Of a stretch of DNA of 64,000 bases, positions 26,346 through 33,956 are shown in pieces. The stretch's first letter is position 1; the number at the start of each line of letters is the position of its first letter. The notes under the pieces were generated by a model. The model worked only from the letters and a program-made list of their open reading frames with translations, was not told the DNA's origin and ran no database searches. A program made the translations under genes and the position numbers. Origin of the DNA: Rhodococcus triatomae BKS 15-14 (GTDB lineage Bacteria > Actinomycetota > Actinomycetes > Mycobacteriales > Mycobacteriaceae); the NCBI GenBank assembly GCA_000341795.1, contig AODO01000010.1:216980-280979 (forward strand), written 5' to 3'.

Positions 26346-27682
26346 GGGCCGGACAGCTGTGGGCCCGGGAGATTTCACCGCTGACGCTCGAGTCCTATCA
26401 GCGGGCGGCCCGGGTGATCCTGGCGAATCATCTGGTGACCACCTCGTATCCCGATCCGCTGGCGCTGCCGCTGCTGCGGCGGTGGGCCACGGAACTGCGC
26501 GACGACCTGTTGGAGCTGTTCGGCTACCGGCTCGAGGTGACGGAGACGACGGCGCGGTTGTTCACGGCCGCGGACCGCCTCGACCCGACCGCTCCAGCCA
26601 CGGCCGGTGACCGTCCGTTCGATCGGCGACGCTACGCGTACCTCGCCCTGGCGCTGGCTGCGCTGGGGCGTGCCGGCAACCAGATCACGCTGTCGGAGCT
26701 CGCCGACCATGTCGCGGCGGAAGCCACCCAGGTCCCGGCCGTGGACCTGTCGCCCGAGCGGTTCACGGACCGCAGCGCCCTCGTGGATGCGATCGGATGG
26801 CTCACGACCCGCGGCGCGATCCGACTCGCCGACGGCGACGCATCGGGTTGGGCGTCCGATCCCGATGCGGGCGAGGCCCTCTACGACATCGACCGGTCGG
26901 TGGTCATCGCCCTGTTCCGTCCCCCGCGAGCACTGCAGCACCTGACGTCGGTGCGGGGGCTGCTCACGGTGGCCGACGAGGCAGGCACGACCCGGGAGAC
27001 GGCGCGCCGAGTTCGTCGGGCGTTGGTGCAGCATCCGGTGGTGTACGCGGACGATCTCGACGACGACGAACGGCTGCAGCTGGCGTTGCCTCGGACCGCC
27101 GCCGACGTCGCGCTGCTGACCGGCCTGGTCGTCGAGCGCCGAGCGGAGGGCATCGCACTGATCGATCAGTCGGGGCGCCTGTCGGACATCCGGTTCCCGG
27201 GTACGGGGACGATCGCACAGGTCGCACTGCTGCTCGCCGGGGAGATCGCGGATCGCGTCCAGGACCCGGACGCCCCGCCACCGGTTCGGATTCCCTTGCC
27301 CGACGGTCGAACCGACGACCTGGCGACCCAACTCGACAACGCGATCCCCGCGGCCGGTGTGCTGCGGGAGTTGGCGGACGACGTACCGGAACCTCGACCG
27401 AGCACCTCCGCACCTGCCGTGACCTACGCGTTGATCGAGGACAGCTGGATCGACGACGCCGTCAGCGAACTGACGCGGCGCTTCGGACGCACCTTCGCCG
27501 CGCAATGGCAGGCCGACCCCGAGGGCCTGCGGCGACGGTCGGTCGACCTGCTCGACGCGCAGCGCCTCGTCCGGAAGGTCGACGGCGGGGTGCTGGCACT
27601 CCCGGCACTGGCCCGCTACCGCGGAGTCGTCGTCACCGTCCGTGAACGCGCCCTGCAACCCGACCTGCTGACCGAATCCTGA
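26342..27682 (+). CDS. jetB: JetB-like protein of type III Wadjet (TIGR02678/DUF2398)
   Basis: A 446-residue protein resembling TIGR02678/DUF2398, the JetB (MukE/MksE-like) subunit that bridges JetA and the SMC-like JetC. Visible features are the family-like opening with LLRRWATELRDDLLELFGYRLEV, a winged-helix-like segment with LALALAALGRAGNQITLSELADHV (about residues 101-124), and TRRFGRTFAAQWQADPEGLRRR near the C terminus. The GTG at 26342 overlaps the jetA stop by four bases (GTGA), so this start is preferred over a much longer open frame inside jetA. jetC follows after 20 bases. No catalytic motif is expected in this subunit, and none is seen. Confidence 0.72.
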   Translation: MRAGQLWAREISPLTLESYQRAARVILANHLVTTSYPDPLALPLLRRWATELRDDLLELFGYRLEVTETTARLFTAADRLDPTAPATAGDRPFDRRRYAYLALALAALGRAGNQITLSELADHVAAEATQVPAVDLSPERFTDRSALVDAIGWLTTRGAIRLADGDASGWASDPDAGEALYDIDRSVVIALFRPPRALQHLTSVRGLLTVADEAGTTRETARRVRRALVQHPVVYADDLDDDERLQLALPRTAADVALLTGLVVERRAEGIALIDQSGRLSDIRFPGTGTIAQVALLLAGEIADRVQDPDAPPPVRIPLPDGRTDDLATQLDNAIPAAGVLRELADDVPEPRPSTSAPAVTYALIEDSWIDDAVSELTRRFGRTFAAQWQADPEGLRRRSVDLLDAQRLVRKVDGGVLALPALARYRGVVVTVRERALQPDLLTES

Positions 27683-27702
27683 GGAATAGAGGCTGACTTC
27701 GC

Positions 27703-30700
27703 ATGGCAAGTGCGCGTTTCCGACCGACCCGCGCCGGGATCGTCAACCTGTGGGACTACCGCGACCAGGAGTTCTCCTTCGCCGACGGCCGCCTCGTCCT
27801 GCGCGGCCCCAACGGCTCCGGCAAGACGAAGGCCCTCGAGGTGCTCTTCCCCTTCGTCCTCGACGGACGGATCGAGCCGCGCCGGCTGAACCCGTTCGCC
27901 GGCGAGGAACGAACGATGAAGTCGAACCTCCTCTACCGCGGGGACGAGACCGCCCACTCGTACGTGTGGATGGAGTTCGCGCGCGGCACCGCCTCCGATC
28001 CGGAAGCGGTGACGGTCGGCATCGGGATGCGTGCCAGCCGCCAGAACGACAAGGTGACACGCTGGCATTTCGTCGCCGACGGCCGCGTCGGAGTCGACTT
28101 CTCGCTCATCGGCGCCGGTGACCAGCCACTGACGAAGAAGCAGCTGGCCGAGCAGATCGGGGCGGACGCGATCACCGACCGTCCCGTCGATCACCGTGCG
28201 GCGATCGACGCCCGGCTGTTCGGGCTCGGTGCGCAGCGGTACGACCAGCTGATCACGCTGATCCTCACGCTGCGGCGGCCCCAGCTCGCGAAGAACCTCG
28301 ACCCGAAGGGGTTGTCACAGGCGTTGACCGACGGCCTGCGTCCGATCGACGATCAGCTCGTCGTCGAGGCCGCACGCTCGTTCAGCGACATGGAGGAGGT
28401 CGGCCGGGCGCTGGAGGGTCTGACCACCGCGGATCAGGCCACGCAGGACTTCGTGGCGGTGTACACCAAATACCTTCGGCAGCAGGCGCGAACCGATGTC
28501 GAGCAGGTCGCCCGACGATTCGAGTCCGTGTGGACGGCCACCGCCGCGGTGTCCGAAGCCGTTGCCGGGCAGGATCATCGGCAGAAGGAACGCACGGTCG
28601 CGGAGGAGCGGTTGGTCGCCGCCGAACGCGAGCTCGATCTCGCCCGCGCCGAACTCGAGACCCTGCAGCGGTCGAGTGCCTACGAGGGCAAACAGCAGCT
28701 CGACGATCTCGGAGCCGTCGTGGCCGACCTGCGCAGGTCGACCGATCAGCAGGCGGACAAGTCCGCGAAAGCGCAGGCGAGCCTCGCGCAGCGGGCGGAC
28801 GAGGCCACGCAGTCACAGGCTCGGGTGACGCGGGCGACGGAGTCGCTCGTGCGCGCGGAGGAGCTCCTGCAGGAAGCGGCGGGTGACGCGGGCATCACGT
28901 GGACCGCGTTGCCCGACACCGCCCGCGGCGACGAGATCACGGCGTCGGTGCGAGGGCACGCCGAGGAGCGCTCCGGTGACGTCCGGGCGATGCGGGACGC
29001 GCTGAGCGCGCTCGAGCGGGCCGGTGCCGAGCGGTCTCGCGCCGACCGGGCAGCCGACCGGGGCCGTGAGCACCTCGAGTCGGCGACGGCCGCGGTGAAG
29101 GAGGCCGAGGCCGCGACAGCACTGGCCAGGACCGAATGCCAGGGCATGTTGCGCCGGTGGTGGGCGGCGCACTCGGCGCTGTACGCCCGCGTCGGGGTGT
29201 CGAGCGCGATGTTCGTCGCCCTGCACGATGCGGTGCCCACCGTCGGCACCGACGACGCGGAGGGTTTCCCGGAGATCCTCGCCGACCACACCACGGAGCC
29301 CCTCGACGCGGTGCGCGGACGTCGTCGGGACGCCGAACAGACCGCGGCACGTGCCGCGGCCGCTCGTGCCGAGTGCGCAGCCGACCGGGCTCGGGTCGCA
29401 TCCGAACACGACGACGCACCGCCCGCCCCCCCCGCCCGCACCGGTGACCGCTCCGGCCTGGCCGGAGCGCCGCTGTGGCGGCTGGTGCGGTTCGCGGACG
29501 GCGTCGACGCCGCCACGGCGGCCGGGATCGAAGCGGCGTTGGAAGCCGCCGGCCTCCTCGACGGCTGGGTGCCGGCCGAGGACGTACCCGAGTCGACGTC
29601 GGAACTGTTTCTGCTTCCCCTTCCCCCCGGCGATCGCCCCGGGGGACGGACGCTGGCGGACGTGCTGGTCGTGGAGCCGGATGCGGGAGTGCCGGAGTTC
29701 CGCGTCGCGGATCTACTGGCTTCGATTGCGCTGCAGGATGATTCGAGTGCCAACGACGTCGTCGGGGTCGGGGCCGACGGCCGGTTCCGGCAGGGTGTGC
29801 AACTCGGCGTCCACACGAAACCCGAGGCGGAGTTCATCGGCGCGACGGCGCGGCAGCGGCGCCGCGAGCTGCGGCTCGCCGAACTGGACGCCGCGATCGA
29901 GCAGGCCGAGGCGGAGCGGGCCACAGCGCTCGCCGAGCACTCGGAGGCGTCCGACCTGCTGAACGCGCTCACGGCGGCGGGCAAGTCACTTCCCCGACCG
30001 ACGGGCGTGCTCACCGCGCTGCGCGGCGTCGCCGAGGCAGCGGGCGCGCTCCGGACTCGCGACGAGGCGGCCGCGGTGGCCCAGCGTGAACTGGATCAGG
30101 CGATCGCCGAACTCTCCGCGCAGGAACGCGCGCTCCGCGAGGCGGCCGCCCGCCACCGTGTCGCCGATCCGGTGCGGGGCCTCGACGCGCTGTCGGCGGC
30201 GATCCGGCATTTCGAGACCGCAGGCGACGATGTCGTCCGCTGCCGGCGCGACCGGGAGAAGGACATCGAGCGCAGCCGCGAGGCCGACGACCGGTACGCG
30301 GAGGCCAGGGATGTCGCGGAAGAGTTCGCGGAAGAGTCCGCCGCGGCGCAGGAGAAGCTGCTGCACCAGGTCCAGAATCTCGAGATGCTCCGAGAGAAGA
30401 TCGGCGCCGGTGCGGACGACATCGAGGCCGACATCGACCGGGCGCGCGCCCGGATCGACGCGGCCACCGCAGAGCAGCGCGCCGCACGCAAGGCCGGCGA
30501 TGTCGCCGTCGAGGCGATCGGCAAGGCGGCCGGCGCGTACGGCGCCGCGGTCGAGGCGCTGCGATCCGCGCTCACCGAAACACGATCGGACACAGCACGT
30601 CTCGCACCGTACGCCCGGCGTGACCTGCTCGATCTGCTCGGCGTCGTCGGGGCCCACACGTGGCCGGCGTCGGACGCGGCGTGGCTGAGCACCGATCAGC

Positions 30701-31860
30701 TCGTGTATCGGATCGAGAGCGAACCGGACACACCGGCACCGGTGGTGCCCGCCGAGGTCGCCGCCCTGCACGCCGCCCTCGACGCCGCGACGGCCGAGGT
30801 GAAGGTGTCCGAGGGGGCGGGCAAGTCGGCGCGCTCGGCACTGACCGGCGCCCTGCAGGAGTTCGACGCCCGGCTCGCGGCTGCGGGACAGGACTACCGG
30901 CTGCGCTGGGACGCGGCGGACGGGGTCACCACGGTCTCGGTCCAGCACGACCAGGGGCAGTCGTCGATCGCCGACTTCGCCGCGATGATCGCTCGCAGCC
31001 GAGACGACCAGCAGCAGTTGCTCACCGATTCGGAGCGGCGGATCCTCGAGGACGCGCTGCTGACCGGGCTGGCTCAGCAGATTCACGAGCGAACCGTCGA
31101 CGCGCGCGACCTGATCGCGCAGATGGCCGCCGAGATGCGGGGCCGACGGATGTCGTCGGGCAACACCATCGGGGTGCACTGGGTTCTCGCGGACAACATC
31201 GACGACGGGTCACGCGCGGTGTCGAAGCTGCTCGACCGGGACACGTCCGCACTCGGACCCGACGAGCTCGCCTCGATCCGCGCGCATTTCGCGAATCGGA
31301 TCCGGGCGCTCCGCGCTGCGCACCCGGAACGCGCGTACCCGGAAATCCTCACCGAAGCGCTCGACTACCGCCGCTGGCGGGTGTTCTCGTTCACGCTGAT
31401 CGGCGGAGACGGCACCGAGGACAAACTGACCGTCGCCCGGCACGGGGCACTGTCCGGTGGTGAGCAGTCCGTGTCGCTGCACCTGCCGCTGTTCGCGGCC
31501 GCACACGTGATGCTCTCGTCCGCGGACCCGCACGCTCCGCGCCTGCTCGGCCTCGACGAGGCGTTCGCCGGTGTCGACGACAACGGCCGGAGCGAACTCC
31601 TCGGTATGAGCGTGCAGTTCGACCTGGATCTGTTCATGACCGGCTACGACCTGTGGGTCACCTACGCCGACGTTCCCGGTTGCGCACACTACGATCTCTC
31701 GCACTCGACCCCTGAGCACTCCGTCAGCGCCACGCTGATGGTGTGGGACGGAGGGATGCTCATGCAGGAGCACGACGGCACCGACCTGACGAAGGCGCTC
31801 GGATCACCCGGCCGGCGCAAGATGCTGGAGCCGGGCGGGCTGGAGTTCGCGGAAGTGTGA
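27703..31860 (+). CDS. jetC: JetC-like SMC ATPase of type III Wadjet (TIGR02680)
   Basis: A 1385-residue SMC/MukB-like ATPase of the TIGR02680 type, the motor subunit of Wadjet. The Walker A is GPNGSGKT (residues 35-42); the signature LSGGEQ is at 1250-1255; the Walker B is LLGLDEAF with Asp1285-Glu1286; between them lie long Ala/Glu/Arg-rich coiled coils and a hinge-like region around residues 560-680. It should hydrolyse ATP while extruding DNA loops with JetA and JetB. A run of eight C (29426-29433) lies in a Pro-rich linker. The usual partner JetD, a TOPRIM-type nuclease (TIGR02679), is not found on either side. A hairpin overlapping the stop codon ends the operon. Confidence 0.85.
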   Translation: MASARFRPTRAGIVNLWDYRDQEFSFADGRLVLRGPNGSGKTKALEVLFPFVLDGRIEPRRLNPFAGEERTMKSNLLYRGDETAHSYVWMEFARGTASDPEAVTVGIGMRASRQNDKVTRWHFVADGRVGVDFSLIGAGDQPLTKKQLAEQIGADAITDRPVDHRAAIDARLFGLGAQRYDQLITLILTLRRPQLAKNLDPKGLSQALTDGLRPIDDQLVVEAARSFSDMEEVGRALEGLTTADQATQDFVAVYTKYLRQQARTDVEQVARRFESVWTATAAVSEAVAGQDHRQKERTVAEERLVAAERELDLARAELETLQRSSAYEGKQQLDDLGAVVADLRRSTDQQADKSAKAQASLAQRADEATQSQARVTRATESLVRAEELLQEAAGDAGITWTALPDTARGDEITASVRGHAEERSGDVRAMRDALSALERAGAERSRADRAADRGREHLESATAAVKEAEAATALARTECQGMLRRWWAAHSALYARVGVSSAMFVALHDAVPTVGTDDAEGFPEILADHTTEPLDAVRGRRRDAEQTAARAAAARAECAADRARVASEHDDAPPAPPARTGDRSGLAGAPLWRLVRFADGVDAATAAGIEAALEAAGLLDGWVPAEDVPESTSELFLLPLPPGDRPGGRTLADVLVVEPDAGVPEFRVADLLASIALQDDSSANDVVGVGADGRFRQGVQLGVHTKPEAEFIGATARQRRRELRLAELDAAIEQAEAERATALAEHSEASDLLNALTAAGKSLPRPTGVLTALRGVAEAAGALRTRDEAAAVAQRELDQAIAELSAQERALREAAARHRVADPVRGLDALSAAIRHFETAGDDVVRCRRDREKDIERSREADDRYAEARDVAEEFAEESAAAQEKLLHQVQNLEMLREKIGAGADDIEADIDRARARIDAATAEQRAARKAGDVAVEAIGKAAGAYGAAVEALRSALTETRSDTARLAPYARRDLLDLLGVVGAHTWPASDAAWLSTDQLVYRIESEPDTPAPVVPAEVAALHAALDAATAEVKVSEGAGKSARSALTGALQEFDARLAAAGQDYRLRWDAADGVTTVSVQHDQGQSSIADFAAMIARSRDDQQQLLTDSERRILEDALLTGLAQQIHERTVDARDLIAQMAAEMRGRRMSSGNTIGVHWVLADNIDDGSRAVSKLLDRDTSALGPDELASIRAHFANRIRALRAAHPERAYPEILTEALDYRRWRVFSFTLIGGDGTEDKLTVARHGALSGGEQSVSLHLPLFAAAHVMLSSADPHAPRLLGLDEAFAGVDDNGRSELLGMSVQFDLDLFMTGYDLWVTYADVPGCAHYDLSHSTPEHSVSATLMVWDGGMLMQEHDGTDLTKALGSPGRRKMLEPGGLEFAEV

Positions 31861-31881
31861 GGGGAGGTGTCCCCGCACACT
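31854..31881 (+). terminator. hairpin overlapping the jetC stop codon
   Basis: AGTGTG (31854-31859) pairs with CACACT (31876-31881), and GGGGA (31861-31865) with TCCCC (31870-31874), around a 4-base loop and one mismatch. The structure includes the jetC stop codon and probably ends the jet transcript here. No T-run follows. Confidence 0.55.
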
Positions 31882-31913
31882 CCGTTGTGACCGTGGCCTG
31901 CGGAACGTCGCGG

Positions 31914-32114
31914 TCAGCCGGACCCGAGTTCGGGATGCCGCCGCACCAGCTCCGCCTGGACACGTCGGAGCGACGCGATCTCGTCATCCAGTGCGGCGAG
32001 ATCACGCGCCATCCGTTCCACGTGTCCCTGGAGTTCGCGCATCTCCACGGCGAGTTCGTCGCGTTCCAAAGTCAAACGGGCGATCTCCGCAGCGGCCGGA
32101 CTCGTCACGTCCAT
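31914..32114 (-). CDS. small coiled-coil protein
   Basis: A 66-residue protein of unknown function made almost wholly of one amphipathic, heptad-like helix (IARLTLERDELAVEMREL... to LRRVQAELVRRHPELG). No domain was recognised. Its ATG (complement of 32112-32114) lies inside the last ten bases of the upstream HNH endonuclease gene, so it would be translated by coupling. The overlap and clean amphipathic pattern argue that it is real, though the size leaves some doubt. It converges on jetC, 53 bases away. Confidence 0.55.
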   Translation of the reverse strand: MDVTSPAAAEIARLTLERDELAVEMRELQGHVERMARDLAALDDEIASLRRVQAELVRRHPELGSG

Positions 32115-33640
32115 TCGTCGACGGTACGCCTGGACGCCTCAGAAGGGCGGTGGTTCGCTGTCGTCGCGCACGGGCACCTCACCGGCGCCTCGCCGCCCGA
32201 CGACACGGGGTCTGGGCGGTCCGAGATCTTGAGTTGATGATGAAAGGCGCACAGGCACTGCAGGTTCGACACGATCGTCCACCCGCCGACGACGGGGTTC
32301 CGTGCCGAGAACTCCACGATGTGGTCGAGCTGACACTGTGCGGCGGGACGGTGACAGCCGGGGAACCGACAGTGTCGGTCGCGCGCCCTCACGAGCGCCG
32401 CCGTCGACGCGTCGGGCCGATAGGCCAGCACCCGAGGAGACGGAACCGTCAGTCCGCCGTGCCCGTCTCGGTGCACACCGTTCACCAGCGCCGGATTCGT
32501 CTGCACGGCCACGAGAATCGCCTCGGCCATCGTTCCGACACCTGTCGGTGGCGCAGAGGGAGCCACCAGGGGTGCCGCCGTCCGACGACTCCCCCGTGCA
32601 AGGAACGACCGCACAGCCGAGTGCGGCGCAGGGAGGCCGGCAGTATCGGTGAGACCGAGCCCTTCCGCGAGGTCCACCAGTTCGACGAGCATCGCCTGCC
32701 ACGTCCCGGAACGAGCCAGCCTGCGACCGAGTTCCGGATCGATCTGCCCGTGACCATGCAGGTATGCCGGTTCCGACACCAGACCGAGCAGCGTCTGCAG
32801 GTCGACGGTGATCTGTGTGAGTGGCGCCCGCCGCCCGGGCAACGCGGCCGCTCCCCGAGCGGAGCAGTCGTGGTGGCCGCACCGGCACCGAAGGTAGGGC
32901 TCACCGTGCATCAACGGCAACAGGGCGTCGACCGACTTCTCCTGCCCACCACGCGGATCACGAGCGCACACCGTCTTCGTGAACTCTGCGATCAACTGCA
33001 TCATCGCCTCGCCCTCCTCCGGCGAGACGGTCACTTCGACGCCGGCGTAACCACGCCCGCGCCGCTTGACGATCCGCCGCTGCCACGCTTGCACCGTCTC
33101 CCGCTGCTCGGCGGCCTCGTCGGGACTGTGCCGATGGATCAGTCGTTCGATCTCGGCCGCGAGCGGTCCTGGTGACAGCTGCCTCGCCGCTGCAACGACC
33201 GCCGGTTCGAGTGACGCGACCGCCACTGGAGACAGCCCCGCCGTTTCGCGACAGATGGCCCGCACGCGTGCAATGTCCAGATCCCCCGCCTCGAACGACG
33301 CCCGGGTGACGGGGAGTCGCAATTGCAGGTCACATCCGATCTCGGCGAACGACTGCGCAACCGTCTTCGAACACCCCAGTCGGACCGCCAGCTCCGCAAT
33401 CGCGGCATTGCCGCAGTCGACGATCCGCCCCGATCCCAGCTCCGCGTCGGGCTCGATCCACGACTCCCACAACGCACCCGCAGCCAGGACCTTGCGCGCC
33501 GCCGCCCGGTTCTCGTCTCGCGCACTGGCGGCCACCTGGATCAGCAGCACGTCGTCGCCCGCAGACAGCAGGTCGTCGAGGTCGGACGCCCCTTGTCGCC
33601 GCGCCCCGCCGCCCCACAGCTCCAATCCGGAATCGAACAT
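32105..33640 (-). CDS. DUF222 domain / HNH endonuclease
   Basis: A 511-residue protein with an N-terminal DUF222 region and a C-terminal HNH nuclease fold, the architecture of the abundant actinobacterial 13E12-repeat-like family. The HNH part is seen as RDRHCRFPGCHRPAAQCQLD, then HIVEF and NLQCLCAFHHQLK (about residues 425-480), with the Cys and His metal-site residues. The middle contains CGHHDC. The biological role of this family is not established; it may act on DNA. The ATG (complement of 33638-33640) lies 7 bases after a minus-strand TACCAT hexamer, so the start is probably leaderless; an in-frame extension to 33736 was rejected. Confidence 0.85.
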   Translation of the reverse strand: MFDSGLELWGGGARRQGASDLDDLLSAGDDVLLIQVAASARDENRAAARKVLAAGALWESWIEPDAELGSGRIVDCGNAAIAELAVRLGCSKTVAQSFAEIGCDLQLRLPVTRASFEAGDLDIARVRAICRETAGLSPVAVASLEPAVVAAARQLSPGPLAAEIERLIHRHSPDEAAEQRETVQAWQRRIVKRRGRGYAGVEVTVSPEEGEAMMQLIAEFTKTVCARDPRGGQEKSVDALLPLMHGEPYLRCRCGHHDCSARGAAALPGRRAPLTQITVDLQTLLGLVSEPAYLHGHGQIDPELGRRLARSGTWQAMLVELVDLAEGLGLTDTAGLPAPHSAVRSFLARGSRRTAAPLVAPSAPPTGVGTMAEAILVAVQTNPALVNGVHRDGHGGLTVPSPRVLAYRPDASTAALVRARDRHCRFPGCHRPAAQCQLDHIVEFSARNPVVGGWTIVSNLQCLCAFHHQLKISDRPDPVSSGGEAPVRCPCATTANHRPSEASRRTVDEWT

Positions 33641-33956
33641 GCGTTCGATGGTAGTGGACGCCACCGACACGACAAGGGCACTTCGAACCCGACGCGATCC
33701 GGCCCCGCGACTCCGCGTCGAACATCGTTCACCCACTTCCGAGGCACCCGGACGACTCGCTTCGGTACGACGTGGACCGCATCAACACGTGAAGGCGCGG
33801 GTTCATGCTGCACCGATCCGTGCTGGTACCGCTGGACAGGTCGGTGATCGCCGCAGTGGTGCCCTGGGTTCGAACAACGTGCGGCTCGGTCCTCTTCTCG
33901 GACCACCGGACGGGACGTTCCTCACCCGTCTACCCTGAATTTCCAGGAGGCCGCGC
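33641..33956. other. intergenic region between divergent HNH and BTAD-regulator genes
   Basis: This 316-base stretch holds no convincing gene. It carries promoters for both sides: on the minus strand TACCAT (complement of 33648-33653) just before the HNH start; on the plus strand TACCCT (33931-33936) followed by AGGAGG (33945-33950) before the BTAD regulator. Nothing else was recognised. Confidence 0.5.

Noticed and set aside
24609..26378. 589-residue minus-strand open frame
   Set aside because: Antisense shadow of jetA; no domain, composition of a mirrored high-GC frame.
31861..32114. Possible jetD remnant after jetC
   Set aside because: Only 53 bases separate jetC from the convergent small gene and they carry a hairpin; no TOPRIM-like or DUF2399-like sequence was found in any frame.
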